Part shown: piece by piece, positions 1 through 8,778 of the stretch
Layout: every line of letters starts with the position of its first letter
How positions within the stretch are numbered: the stretch's first letter is position 1
Assembly: GCF_003967355.1 (NCBI RefSeq)
Contig: NZ_BIFH01000055.1
Location: 1 to 64,000, forward strand
Direction: 5' to 3'
Length of the DNA stretch: 64,000 bases
DNA from: Embleya hyalina
Lineage (GTDB): Bacteria; Actinomycetota; Actinomycetes; Streptomycetales; Streptomycetaceae
Made by a program: the position numbers and the translations under genes
The notes under the pieces: model-generated
Told to the model about the DNA's origin: nothing
Seen by the model: the letters and a program-made list of their open reading frames with translations, nothing else
The model's database searches: none

Positions 1-1
1 G

Positions 2-52
2 CTCTTCTGGGACGCGACACGGAATCAAGTCTTCGCCGACGACTGGAAGTAG
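2..52 (+). CDS. C-terminal end of a gene cut by the window edge
   Basis: The first 52 bases read in frame as the last 16 residues of a protein (ending FADDWK) followed by TAG. The strand matches the cyclophilin that follows, and no other frame gives a coherent end here. The remaining tail is too short to assign a family, so the function is unknown. The upstream part lies outside the window. Confidence 0.45.
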   Translation, partial: LFWDATRNQVFADDWK

Positions 53-308
53 CGAGTGCCTGTCGCCACCTCGACAGGCGAGCGGTGGCACGTCATGGAA
101 GAGGTTGGCGGACTCGGCCCCTGGCCCGCTTCGAGGAGGATGTCGTGGTCGTTGCGGCCGGTGCGGTGGCCGGACACGGCCACGTCGTCGGCTTCCGTCG
201 GGTCGGCCGGGCCATCCGTGTGGGTGAAATCCCGTGTCGTCGGGCGTGGGTGGCGGGGGTGTCGGCGAGACTGGCCGTGCCCCCGAAGCGTCGAACCCGA
301 GGATCGAG

Positions 309-836
309 ATGGCGGAAGAGCTGTACGCGACCCTGAAGACCAACAAGGGCGACATCGTGGTCCGGCTGTTGCCGAACCATGTGCCCAAGACCGTCAAGAA
401 CTTCGTGGAACTCGCGACGGGTGAACGGCAGTGGGTGGACCCGAACACCGGCCAACCCAGCACCGCCCCGTTGTACGACGGCACCGTCTTCCACCGCGTG
501 ATCGAGGGCTTCATGATCCAGGGCGGTGATCCTCTGGGCAACGGGACCGGCGGCCCCGGATACGAGTTCGCCGACGAGTTCCACCCGGACCTGGCGTTCA
601 CCAAGCCGTACCTGCTGGCCATGGCCAACAGCGGGCCGGGCACCAACGGTTCCCAGTTCTTCATCACCGTCGGCCCGACCACCTGGCTCACCGGGAAGCA
701 CACCATCTTCGGCGAAGTCACCGACGCCGCGAGCCAAAAAGTCGTCGACGCCATCGCCACCACGGACACCAACCCGCGCGACGACCGCCCCGTCCAGGAC
801 GTGGTCATCGAGAAGGTCGTCGTCGAATCCCGCTGA
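309..836 (+). CDS. Cyclophilin-type peptidyl-prolyl cis-trans isomerase
   Basis: This 175-residue cytoplasmic protein should catalyse cis-trans isomerisation of X-Pro bonds. It has the complete cyclophilin core: FHRVIEGFMIQGGDP (about residues 62-76), GPGTNGSQFFIT (about 111-122), WLTGKHTIFGEV (about 128-139) and a C-terminal VIEKVVVES strand. The ORF extends upstream to 234, but that stretch has no family similarity. The ATG at 309 opens directly into the usual N-terminal strand (MAEELYATLKTNKGDIVV) and follows a GAGGATCGAG purine stretch. The length is normal for single-domain actinobacterial cyclophilins. A strong hairpin follows, so it is probably monocistronic. Confidence 0.93.
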   Translation: MAEELYATLKTNKGDIVVRLLPNHVPKTVKNFVELATGERQWVDPNTGQPSTAPLYDGTVFHRVIEGFMIQGGDPLGNGTGGPGYEFADEFHPDLAFTKPYLLAMANSGPGTNGSQFFITVGPTTWLTGKHTIFGEVTDAASQKVVDAIATTDTNPRDDRPVQDVVIEKVVVESR

Positions 837-895
837 GTACCGAGGCGTTGAAGCGGCCGGACGGTCCCCCGGAACAGCCGCTCGTGCGCGGCCGA

Positions 896-928
896 GGCAG
901 GCCCCGACCATCCCGGTCGGGGCCTGCC
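896..928 (+). terminator. Rho-independent-type hairpin after the cyclophilin gene
   Basis: Perfect 14-bp arms (896-909 and 915-928) enclose a 5-base loop, 59 bases after the cyclophilin stop. The stem is almost all G and C and has no U tract, as is common in actinomycete terminators. It also lies beyond the 3' end of the reverse-strand dioxygenase gene at 1068, so it may stop transcription from both sides. Confidence 0.75.
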
Positions 929-1067
929 CGGTGGTCCGCCACGCTCGCGCCCGCCACCGGGTCCGCGTTGCCGGCTACCGGCGGCGGAGGGTGCGGGCCG
1001 TTCGCCCGAGTCCGTGTCGTGGTACGTGAACTCGCGGATCGGGCGCCATGGATCCCGGATTTCGGGC

Positions 1068-1952
1068 TCACTTGCCGTTCTTGTCGGGATCCGCGGCGAG
1101 AGTGATCGCGCCCAGGTAGCCGTCGCCGTCCCGGGTGATGTCGAGGAGCATGGTGGGCTTGTAGATGTTGTCGCCGTCGTTGAACGTGTCGCGGCCGGTG
1201 TGCTCGGCATACGGCGGCTCGGCGAAGACGGTGCTGTTGAGCGACTCGTCCATCATCAGCTGGGTGGTGAGCGTGCGTTCGTTGTCGATGTGCACCATCG
1301 CGTGGACGTGCACGGTACGGCCCCTGTACCAGCCCGGCCAGATGGTGGTGAATTGCACGATGCCCTGGTTGTCGGTGACCTGGGCACCGCGCAGGTAACG
1401 CTTGTCGTCCTGTGGCGTGAGGTCGCCACCGCCGCCACCGCCACCACCCGGGGATCCCTGGGGCGGTGCGCCGGCTCCGGGCGGGGGCGTGCCACCACGC
1501 GGAGCGCCGCCCGCGCCGCCACCTCCGGAGAGGTTCTCGGCTCCGGAGTACAGGCCGGCGGCGTCGCAGTGCCAGATCTCCACCACCGCGTTCGGGATCG
1601 CCCGGCACGTCTCGCTGTCCTGGATCCGGACGGCCAGGCGCAGCCGCACACCGTCGCGGTCCTCGCGGATATCGCTGCGGATCTTGTCGGCGTCGAAGTA
1701 GTACGGGCCCTGGGTGGTCTGTTGGGTGAGGGTGCAGGTGCCGGCGCCCTCGAACAGGCTGCCGATGTCCGGGGTGGTGGTGGCCCGAGGCGAGACCGTG
1801 GCGGTCGCTCCCGTCGTCGTGGTGGCTCGGGCGCTGCCCCCGTTGTCCGCGTCCGAGCAGGCGCCGAGCAGCGCGCCCAGGCCGATGCTGCCGATACCCG
1901 CGAGCGCGGTGCGCCGGCTGACGCGGTGGCCTTCGTGGTGGTCGTGGCTCAT
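1068..1952 (-). CDS. Tat-exported intradiol ring-cleavage dioxygenase-like lipoprotein
   Basis: This 294-residue protein of the protocatechuate/catechol dioxygenase superfamily should cleave a catechol-like ring between the two hydroxyls using non-heme Fe(III). The start at 1952 follows a GGAAGGAA site. The N-terminus carries a twin-arginine motif (SRRTALAG), a hydrophobic stretch and a lipobox-like LGAC, so it is probably an exported, lipid-anchored enzyme. The usual iron ligands are visible: Tyr in AAGLYSG, Tyr in PGWYRGR, and two His in RTVHVHAMV. A Gly/Pro-rich insertion of about 35 residues lies between the first Tyr and the core beta sheet. Secreted members are widespread in Streptomyces and their substrates are mostly unknown. 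Confidence 0.88.
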   Translation of the reverse strand: MSHDHHEGHRVSRRTALAGIGSIGLGALLGACSDADNGGSARATTTTGATATVSPRATTTPDIGSLFEGAGTCTLTQQTTQGPYYFDADKIRSDIREDRDGVRLRLAVRIQDSETCRAIPNAVVEIWHCDAAGLYSGAENLSGGGGAGGAPRGGTPPPGAGAPPQGSPGGGGGGGGDLTPQDDKRYLRGAQVTDNQGIVQFTTIWPGWYRGRTVHVHAMVHIDNERTLTTQLMMDESLNSTVFAEPPYAEHTGRDTFNDGDNIYKPTMLLDITRDGDGYLGAITLAADPDKNGK

Positions 1953-2158
1953 GGTCCGTCGATTCCTTCCGGGTCCTTCGGGGCATCGACAGCCTGGCAA
2001 GGATGCATGAGAGCCGAATGTGAGCCGGATGAGAAACGGATCGTCGTGAAGGGCTCGCGAATCACGGCGGCGCCGGGTGTTCGAGTTAACCCTATTGGGT
2101 AGGTTATGAGCCCATTGTCGGCCGACTTTGGGTCCATTCGTACACCGGAGGTTCTGTC

Positions 2159-2488
2159 ATGCGACTGCGTGCCATCACGTTTTACGCGCCCGCCGCTGCG
2201 GCTCTACTGGCCCTGGCCGTGCCGACGGGGACCGCTCACGCGGCCACCGGCAACTTCTTCTACCGCCAACAACCCGGGGACATCGAGCGCATCCTGACCA
2301 ATCCGGCGGACAACACGTGCTTTTCCCTGGGAAACGGCGGAGGCCCGATCTCCAACCAAACCGACCGAGTAGCCAATGTGTACTTCTCGAACAACTGCAG
2401 TGGTGGGATCTTCGGATTCTTCAACCCCGGCACCAACGGCACACTGCCCGAGTATCACAGTGTGAGGTTCACCGAGTTTCCGCCGTGA
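2159..2488 (+). CDS. Small secreted protein of unknown function
   Basis: This 109-residue protein has a clear Sec signal peptide: a short basic start, a hydrophobic core and an AHA-A cleavage site near residue 28. The mature part is about 80 residues, contains two Cys (CFSLGN and NNCSGG) that could form one disulfide, and is rich in Gly, Asn and aromatic residues. The ATG has an ideal GGAGG site. I recognise no family. The size and disulfide layout resemble small extracellular proteins of streptomycetes, but no function follows from that. It is divergent from the dioxygenase and shares a 206-base upstream region with it. Confidence 0.75.
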   Translation: MRLRAITFYAPAAAALLALAVPTGTAHAATGNFFYRQQPGDIERILTNPADNTCFSLGNGGGPISNQTDRVANVYFSNNCSGGIFGFFNPGTNGTLPEYHSVRFTEFPP

Positions 2489-2760
2489 GGGCCGCTTTCG
2501 GGACATCTTGATCGGCTTCGCCGGCGCATGCCGAACGGGGCTGCCTCCGGGGTGGTCCGGGGCGCCGATGACGCGACGGGTCCGCGCGTCATCGGACTCC
2601 GCCACCGCCTCGATCGGAGTGGGCGGGGGCGTGGGTCGTCCGATCGGATGACTTCCGTGTCGACCGGCCGTCGTCGTGGCATCGACCGAGGCGCCGACGG
2701 CGGGTCGGGGGTCACCGCGCAGGATGGTGGTTGCCGTGTTGCCCCGTGGAGGAGTCCGTC
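2489..2760. other. Intergenic stretch without a recognisable gene
   Basis: These 272 bases between the small secreted protein and the ankyrin gene hold no ORF with coding-like codon use and no obvious hairpin. The end carries the GGAGG ribosome binding site of the ankyrin gene. Confidence 0.5.
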
Positions 2761-3405
2761 ATGACCGAACGTCCCCTGTCCCCGGCCGACCGGGCCCTGG
2801 CGGATGCCGCCGGCCGCGGTGATCTCGACGGCGTGCGTGCCGCGCTCGCCGCGGGCGCCGATCCGGCGGCGCGGGACGACCTCGGCCGCACCGCGCTGTT
2901 GTGCGCCGCCCTCGCCGATCACGTCGCCGTCGCCGAGTCGTTGGTCGAGGCCGGGGCGGACGTCAACGCCCGGGACGACCGATCGGACAGCCCGTGGCTG
3001 GTCACCGGGGTCACCGGCAGCGTGGCGATGATGCGTGCGCTGCTGGTCGGCGGGCCGGACCTCACGCTTCGGAACCGGTTCGGCGGGGTGTCGGTGATTC
3101 CGGCCGCCGAGCGTGGGCACGTCGGGTACGTCCGCGCCGTGCTCGCCGAGACCGCCATCGATGTCGACCATGTCAACGACCTCGGCTGGACCGCCCTGCT
3201 CGAGGCCGTGATCCTCGGGGACGGCGGGCCGGCCCATCGCGAGGTGGTGGACGTCCTGCTCGCCCATGGCGCCGACCCGCTGCTGCCGGACGGCGATGGA
3301 GTCACCGCCCGCGCCCATGCCGAGCGTCGCGGCTTCCGGGAGATCGCCGCCGCCCTGCGGGCCGCGGAGCGACGCACCGACGACCCGCACCGGGATGGGG
3401 CGTGA
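2761..3405 (+). CDS. Ankyrin-repeat protein
   Basis: This 214-residue protein is built almost entirely of ankyrin repeats. Units such as ARDDLGRTALLCAALADHVAVAESLVEAGADVNARDD and the later LGWTALLEAV...VVDVLLAHGADPLLPDGDG follow the TALxxA...LLxxGAD pattern, about five repeats in all. No signal peptide or catalytic domain is present, so it is probably a cytoplasmic protein-binding scaffold. The ATG at 2761 has a GGAGG site. Its stop overlaps the GTG start of the beta-propeller lipoprotein gene (GTGA), so the two are translationally coupled and probably act together. Confidence 0.88.
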   Translation: MTERPLSPADRALADAAGRGDLDGVRAALAAGADPAARDDLGRTALLCAALADHVAVAESLVEAGADVNARDDRSDSPWLVTGVTGSVAMMRALLVGGPDLTLRNRFGGVSVIPAAERGHVGYVRAVLAETAIDVDHVNDLGWTALLEAVILGDGGPAHREVVDVLLAHGADPLLPDGDGVTARAHAERRGFREIAAALRAAERRTDDPHRDGA

Positions 3406-4547
3406 CCGCCCTGGACGGCGCCGCTCGGGCCGGCGTACTCGCCGTAGTGGCCGCCGCGCTGCTCGCCGGCTGCGGTGGGTCCACCCCCGCCCGGGCTCCG
3501 GCGCCCGCCCCGGCCGCGACCTCCGCCGTCTCGGTCCCGGCCGCGCCCGTGCCGGGTTCGCCCGCCACGACCCTGCTCGTCACCGACTTCGGCGCCGACA
3601 CCGTCACCTTCGTCGACCCGTCCCGCGCCGGCCGCGCCGCCGACCTCGGCTCGGTCCGGGTCGGCACCGCGCCGTACGGGCTCGTGGTCGCCCCCGACGG
3701 CACCGCGTGGGTGGCCACCGCCGAGGGCGTCGCCGTCGTCGACACCCGCACCCGCGCACTCGTCGCGCGGATCCCGTACACGACCCGGACCGGCCGCGTC
3801 ACCACCGGCGAGTACCGGGGCGGTGGCATGGGCATCGCCCTCTCCCCCGACGGCGCCCGGATCTACGTCGGCGTCAACGTGCCCGGCGGCGACGGCGCCC
3901 TGGAAGTCGTCGACACCGCCGCCCGCACCGTCACCCGGGTCGTTCCGGTCGGCCGCCGTCCCTTCGACGTGGACGTCTCCGCCGACGGTCGCCATGTCTA
4001 CGTCACCGACCACGACTCCTTCGACGTGACCGCGGTCGACACCGACACCTGGGCCACGCGCCGGATCGAGGTGGCCCCGTACGGCACCCGGGGCGGCCTC
4101 GGCTCCTGGCTCAAGCCGCACTACACCGCCGTCCGCCCGTCCGACGGCGCCCTGTTGCTCCCCTTCGAGGGCGAACGGCTCGCCGTCGTCGACCCGGCGA
4201 CCGGCCGGGTCACCGTCGAACCGATGACCGCCAACGCACACCAGCACGGCGTCACCGTCGCCCCCGACGGCACCCTGTACGTCGTCGCCACCGGCCCGAT
4301 CGACTCCGACGTCGACGCCGGCCCGTCGCTCACCATCCGCGCCCCCGACGGAACCGAACGCGTCGTCCCGCTCGACGGGCCCCACGAGACCGTCACGCTC
4401 TCCCCCGACGGCCGCACCGCGTACGTCTCCGGCGGCTTCACCCGCGCCGGCGGCTGGAACGGCCTCACCCTGGTCGACACCGCAACCGGCGCCACCACGC
4501 GCCTGCCCGTGGGCCGACTCCCGCTCGCCGTCGCCGTGCTCCCGTGA
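3402..4547 (+). CDS. YncE-like beta-propeller lipoprotein
   Basis: This 381-residue exported lipoprotein has a hydrophobic N-terminus with lipobox LLAGC near residue 22, then a Pro/Ala-rich linker and a seven-bladed-propeller-like body. The blades carry repeated YVTN/NHL-type strands: VTDFGADTVTFVD, VAPDGTAWVAT, LSPDGARIYVG, VSADGRHVYVTDHDSFDVTAVD, VAPDGTLYVVA and LSPDGRTAYVSG. Such propellers usually bind ligands or proteins at the cell surface and are rarely catalytic. The GTG start overlaps the ankyrin stop by three bases of a GTGA quartet. The partner of the propeller is not evident. Confidence 0.85.
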   Translation: MTALDGAARAGVLAVVAAALLAGCGGSTPARAPAPAPAATSAVSVPAAPVPGSPATTLLVTDFGADTVTFVDPSRAGRAADLGSVRVGTAPYGLVVAPDGTAWVATAEGVAVVDTRTRALVARIPYTTRTGRVTTGEYRGGGMGIALSPDGARIYVGVNVPGGDGALEVVDTAARTVTRVVPVGRRPFDVDVSADGRHVYVTDHDSFDVTAVDTDTWATRRIEVAPYGTRGGLGSWLKPHYTAVRPSDGALLLPFEGERLAVVDPATGRVTVEPMTANAHQHGVTVAPDGTLYVVATGPIDSDVDAGPSLTIRAPDGTERVVPLDGPHETVTLSPDGRTAYVSGGFTRAGGWNGLTLVDTATGATTRLPVGRLPLAVAVLP

Positions 4548-4707
4548 CGCCCGGACAGGCGTGACTTCGGCCGATCTCCCTTGCCGGGAAAGCGAGTTGC
4601 CGGAGAGCCCAAACCCATGACAGCGGGTCGGGAGATGCGCCAGACTTTCCCGTGGCTCGACCCCGGGACAACCGCCCCGGGAAGTGATGTTCGGGTGGGG
4701 GACACTT

Positions 4708-5745
4708 GTGAACATACCTTGGCCAAGGCTGCACGGAGCGATGATTCCGACCATCGTCGCGTTACTGCTCGCATCAACCGTCGCCGCACCGGGAACGCCC
4801 CGGGCGGCCGCGAGTTCCTGTGATACGCCCATCGCCGGCGCCGACACCTGCGCGAACGGCGAGACCGGCAACACGATTCGGGGCCGCGCCAAGGATATCG
4901 GCGTCGCCGTCGACCCGGCCCCGCCGGCCGTCTGCCCGTGCACCCTGTGGGCATCGGCCGAACAGCCCTCCTCCGGTCCCGATCCGGATGCCGTCGCCAC
5001 CGAACTGGGCGTCAAGTTCCAAGCGGACCGGGCCGGTTACATCACCGGCGTACGTTTCTGGAAGGACGCCACCAACACCGGCACGCACACCGGCACCCTG
5101 TGGTCGGCATCGGGCGATCGACTGGCCACCGCCACCTTCACCGACGAGTCCGAATCGGGTTGGCAGCAGGTGAACTTCGCCCAGCCGGTCCCGGTCACCG
5201 CCGGCACCACCTACGTGGCCTCGTACCAGGCGCCCAACGGCAGGTACAACGCCGATCAGGGTGGCCTGACCACGGCACACGTACGCGGCCCGCTCACCGC
5301 GCCCGCGAGCGACGCCGTCGGCGGCAACGGGGTGTACCTGTACGGCAGCGGATTCCCGAACTCGACCTGGAACGACACCAATTACTGGGTCGACCCGGTG
5401 TTCGACACCTCCGACGCCCCCGGCCCGGCGCCGGTGGTCATCGACATCTCCCCGACGGACGGGGAGTCCTCCGTCCCGGTGGACACCAACTTCTCCGCCA
5501 CCTTCGATCGAGAAGTGCGGCCCTCCACCATCCGGTGGGTGGTCTGGCAAGGCGAGAGCGGCGGCCGCCCCGGCACCACGACCTACAACGCCGCCACGCG
5601 CATCACCACCTTCGACCCCACCTCACATCTCGCTCCCGGCAGCGGCTACTTCGTCGACCTGACGGGCGTGATATCCGTCGACGGCACCCCGATGCCCACC
5701 AAGCGTTGGTACATCACCACGGTCGACGGCCCGCCGTCGCCCTGA
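4708..5745 (+). CDS. Secreted DUF4082-type protein with a C-terminal Ig-like domain
   Basis: About 345 residues. A signal peptide (hydrophobic IPTIVALLLASTVAAPG, then PRAAAS) leads into a DUF4082-like beta sandwich of about 150 residues. Its hallmarks are GVKFQADRAGYITGVRFWKD, GTHTGTLWSASGDRLATATF, GWQQVNFAQPVPVTAGTTYVASYQAPNGRY and NYWVDPVFDT. A bacterial Ig-like (SbsA/Big_5) domain follows (ISPTDGESSVPVDTNFSATFDREV...). These modules usually occur in extracellular carbohydrate- or surface-binding proteins, so a binding role outside the cell is inferred. The GTG at 4708 is preferred because of a GGGGGA site upstream. ATGs at 4687 and 4741 are possible. Confidence 0.82.
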   Translation: MNIPWPRLHGAMIPTIVALLLASTVAAPGTPRAAASSCDTPIAGADTCANGETGNTIRGRAKDIGVAVDPAPPAVCPCTLWASAEQPSSGPDPDAVATELGVKFQADRAGYITGVRFWKDATNTGTHTGTLWSASGDRLATATFTDESESGWQQVNFAQPVPVTAGTTYVASYQAPNGRYNADQGGLTTAHVRGPLTAPASDAVGGNGVYLYGSGFPNSTWNDTNYWVDPVFDTSDAPGPAPVVIDISPTDGESSVPVDTNFSATFDREVRPSTIRWVVWQGESGGRPGTTTYNAATRITTFDPTSHLAPGSGYFVDLTGVISVDGTPMPTKRWYITTVDGPPSP

Positions 5746-5911
5746 ACCTCGTCCCGCACCGTCCGGACGTGGCGGGTGCTCGCGGTTCGCGTGGGTGAAC
5801 AGGGTCACCGGGACATCGTCCCGGTCGAACGCCGCCCCACCGTGACGCGTTCCGCGAGCACCCCCGCGCCGACCGGCGTCGACACGGTCGGCGAGACGGG
5901 TGGCGGCACGC

Positions 5912-6367
5912 TCAGTGTTCGGGTTCGGCTGCCGCGCGTCGGTGCTCCTCCCGGTGGGCCAGTACGTCGCCCATGTGCGCTTCGGCCCAATGCTTGAGGT
6001 CGGCCATGACGTGGTTCAGGGACAGGCCGAGCTCGGTCAGTTCGTAGGTGACGGTGACCGGAACCGTGGGTGTGACGGTGCGCGTGACCAACCCGTCGAC
6101 TTCCAGGGAGCGCAGGGTCTGGGTGAGCATCTTCTGGCTGGCGCCCGCGAGCCGGCGGGACAGTTCGGAGAAGCGCATCGGCCGAGGACCGTCTCCGTGG
6201 TCGATCCCGGGACGGTGCGGGCCGTCGCTGCCGAGCGCCGCGAGGATCAACGCGACCCACTTGTCGGAGATCCGGTCGAGCAGCTGACGGCTGGGGCAGC
6301 CCGCCATGAACGCGTTGTAGCTCGTCTTCGCCTCGGCCCGTTGCTGGGCCGCCGTCCGCGTCGACAT
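5912..6367 (-). CDS. HxlR-family transcriptional regulator
   Basis: This 151-residue winged-helix regulator has its HxlR domain at about residues 24-125 (CPSRQLLDRISDKWVALILAALG ... MRFSELSRRLAGASQKMLTQTLRSLEVDGLVTRTV). Cys24, just before the first helix, sits where redox-sensing family members such as YodB and QorR carry their reactive cysteine. A Gly/Asp/Pro-rich loop (about residues 46-62) widens the first helix-turn. The ATG at 6367 follows GAAGGAG. It is divergent from a quinone-reductase-like gene, the classical arrangement for HxlR regulators that sense electrophiles or quinones. A perfect palindrome lies between the genes. Confidence 0.9.
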   Translation of the reverse strand: MSTRTAAQQRAEAKTSYNAFMAGCPSRQLLDRISDKWVALILAALGSDGPHRPGIDHGDGPRPMRFSELSRRLAGASQKMLTQTLRSLEVDGLVTRTVTPTVPVTVTYELTELGLSLNHVMADLKHWAEAHMGDVLAHREEHRRAAAEPEH

Positions 6368-6398
6368 CGATCGCTCCTTCCCCACCCCGGAGGGGCAT

Positions 6399-6416
6399 AG
6401 GCACTTTCGAGTGCCT
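6399..6416. promoter_or_regulatory. Candidate HxlR operator in the divergent promoter
   Basis: A perfect inverted repeat with 7-bp arms AGGCACT and AGTGCCT around TTCG. It lies 32 bases upstream of the HxlR start and 72 bases upstream of the oxidoreductase start. HxlR-family sites such as those of YodB also use ACT/AGT-type half-sites separated by a few bases, so the position and sequence fit an autoregulatory operator serving both genes. Confidence 0.6.
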
Positions 6417-6487
6417 GCTTCCACGAAGAGGTTAACGAAACCAGCATGGAGGTCGTAAACGATCACCGCACCGCAAGGAACACAGCC

Positions 6488-7405
6488 ATGACTGCCGCCA
6501 CCTTCCGCACCGCCGTCGTCCGTACACCGAACGGGCCCGACTCGATCGAGATCATCGACGTGCCCGTCACCGAGCCCGGTCCCGGCCACATCCGCGTCGC
6601 CATCGCCGCGGCGACGGTCAACCCCACCGACCTCGGCGTCGCAGCCGGCTTCTTCCACACGATCGGACTGGTCAACCAGCCCGAACACACGGGTCTGGGC
6701 TGGGAGTTCGCCGGCGTGGTGGACGCGGCCGGGCCGGGTGTCCACCTGGCCGTCGGCACCCGGGTGGCCGGCCTGGTGGTCGGCTTCGACCGCGACTTCG
6801 GCACCTACGCCGAGGAGATCGTGGTCGCGGCGGCCGACGTCGCCCGGGTCCCCGACGAGCTGGACCTGGTCGCCGCGGCCACGGTCCCCCTCAACGGGTC
6901 GGCCGCCGCCCATGCCGTCGACCTGCTCGGTGACGCGCCCGCCGACGCCGGCCGACTGCTGGTGACCGGCGCCGCGGGGGCGGTCGGGGCGAACGTCGCC
7001 GTCCTCGCCCGGGAACGCGGCTGGCAGGTGACCGGGCTCGCCCGCGCCGGCGACGAGGAGTTCGTCCGCGGCCTCGGCGCCGACTTCACCGCGCACGCCG
7101 AGCCGGCATGGGACGCGGTCGTCGACCCCGCGCAACTCGACGACCGGGCCCTCGCGCTGGTCCGCGACGGCGGCGCCTACGTCGGCCTGCGGCCCGGCCT
7201 CGCACCCCCCGCCGAGCGCGGAATCTCGGTCGCCTCCGTGATCACCGCCTCCGACCGCACCCGACTGGCCGACCTCCTCACCCGAGCCGCCGCCGGCGAA
7301 CTCCCGACCCGCGTCCACGCCGTCGTCCCGCTGGACCGGGCCGCCGAGGCCCACCGGGCCACCGCCGAGGGCGGCCTCCGGGGCCGCTACGTGATCCGCC
7401 CCTGA
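6488..7405 (+). CDS. Quinone-oxidoreductase-like MDR NADP-dependent reductase
   Basis: This 305-residue medium-chain dehydrogenase/reductase lacks the zinc-binding cysteines. The N-terminal GroES-like fold contains VNPTDLGVAAG and LGWEFAGVVDAAGPGV, and the Rossmann domain contains LLVTGAAGAVGANVAVLARERGWQVTG (about residues 155-181). The family reduces quinones or enones with NADPH. The ATG at 6488 follows AAGGA; an upstream in-frame ATG at 6446 lies within the promoter region and is unlikely. It is divergent from the HxlR regulator and probably repressed by it until a quinone-like stress appears. Confidence 0.88.
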   Translation: MTAATFRTAVVRTPNGPDSIEIIDVPVTEPGPGHIRVAIAAATVNPTDLGVAAGFFHTIGLVNQPEHTGLGWEFAGVVDAAGPGVHLAVGTRVAGLVVGFDRDFGTYAEEIVVAAADVARVPDELDLVAAATVPLNGSAAAHAVDLLGDAPADAGRLLVTGAAGAVGANVAVLARERGWQVTGLARAGDEEFVRGLGADFTAHAEPAWDAVVDPAQLDDRALALVRDGGAYVGLRPGLAPPAERGISVASVITASDRTRLADLLTRAAAGELPTRVHAVVPLDRAAEAHRATAEGGLRGRYVIRP

Positions 7406-7620
7406 CGAACCCGACGCCGAGCGCGACGCCGCCCGCGGCGGACGGCGTCGTCGCAGGCGGTTCGTTCGGAGGTGAACCTCGGCTACGGGATCTCCCTCGC
7501 CGACGATCACCGGCGGTTCCCCGCAACCGGGGTGTCCGGCCGCTCTGTTGGGTCCGGAAGGGTCGCGGCGACGAGGCGCTTTCGGCGGCGCGTACCGCTC
7601 CATGCGGGAGGCTCGCGGGC

Positions 7621-8460
7621 ATGATGTGGGCCATGACTCACATCGCCCGTCGCATGTTCGAGCTCCTGGAGCCGATCTGCCTGGTCACCTACTTCGCCGA
7701 CGAGTGCAACGAGGAGTTGGCCGCGCTCGGCCACCGCACCTACTGGGACGGCTACTTCGCGAGCCGCGCCGCGCCGCTGGGGCGGGTGCCGGCGCAGGTC
7801 GTGCACGCGGCCTTCTACAGCTTCGCGGAGGGGGAGGCCGCGCGGCACATCCCGAGCGTGTGGGAGACGATCCCACCCGAGGCGTCCATCGCCGCCCGGG
7901 AGCGGGGCAGCGCGGCCTCCGTGCGGCGGATCCTCGGCGCCGAAACGGCCGACTCCCCGGGCCTGGTGCGCGCCGCCGACCTGACCACGAAGGCCGCGAC
8001 GAGCGCGCCCGTGGGAGGTCGGGTGATGTACGCCGGGATGCGCGCCCTCGCGGTGCCGAACGACCCGGTCGCCCGCCTGTGGCATTCCGCGACCATGCTG
8101 CGCGAGCACCGCTGCGACGGGCACGTCGCCGCTCTCGTCGGCGCGCGCATCGGCGGTACGGAGGCCCACTTGCTGGACGCGGCGGCGCAGGGCATCCATC
8201 CGCCGGAGTCGTTCGGGCGCGTGCACCACCTGCCGAAGGAGCGACTGGCCACGGTCATGGACGGCTTGCGCGAGCGCGGACTCCTCGACACCGACGGGCG
8301 GTTCACCGACACCGGCCGCGAGACCAAGCAACGCGTCGAGGCCCTCACCGACGAACTCGCCGCTCCGCCGTACGACGCCCTGTCCCCCGCCGAACTCGAC
8401 GAGTTGATCACCGCGTTGGAACCCATCACCGCGAAACTGGTGGCCGCGGGCTCGCGGTGA
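7621..8460 (+). CDS. SalK-like (SCO6745 family) helix-turn-helix protein
   Basis: This 279-residue protein opens with ARRMFELLEPICLVTYFADECNEELAALGHRTYWDGYFASRAAPLG, the hallmark of the SCO6745/SalK family of actinomycetes. A C-terminal winged-helix-like segment (VMDGLRERGLLDTDGRFTDTGRETKQRVEALTDEL) resembles MarR wings. The exact role of the family is not settled; some members sit in antibiotic clusters. GGGAGG lies about 10 bases before the ATG at 7621. The ATG at 7633 is an alternative. It stands alone, with a long intergenic region after it. Confidence 0.8.
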   Translation: MMWAMTHIARRMFELLEPICLVTYFADECNEELAALGHRTYWDGYFASRAAPLGRVPAQVVHAAFYSFAEGEAARHIPSVWETIPPEASIAARERGSAASVRRILGAETADSPGLVRAADLTTKAATSAPVGGRVMYAGMRALAVPNDPVARLWHSATMLREHRCDGHVAALVGARIGGTEAHLLDAAAQGIHPPESFGRVHHLPKERLATVMDGLRERGLLDTDGRFTDTGRETKQRVEALTDELAAPPYDALSPAELDELITALEPITAKLVAAGSR

Positions 8461-8778
8461 CGAGCGGCAAGGGAGGGGACGAGGAGTCGGCCGACCCGTA
8501 CGGCCGCTCCTCGGCCCGGTGTTCGCACCCGGAGCGCTCGACCCGGCCGTCGACATCCCGGCCCTCGACATCCCGGCCGCGGGGTTCGGTTCGGTACCGA
8601 GGTGCGGATCCGGTCGTCGGCGTGGTCCGGCCTCTCGGGCGGCGTATCGTGTCCTGTTCCCCGGTTCACGGATCGGAACCGGGATCGAATTCCGTGCCCT
8701 TATTCCTGGTGCGCCTCCCCGGATTTCGATACCCGTACTCACCCCCTAAGGCGACCCCTATCCAGAGATATCCGCGGC

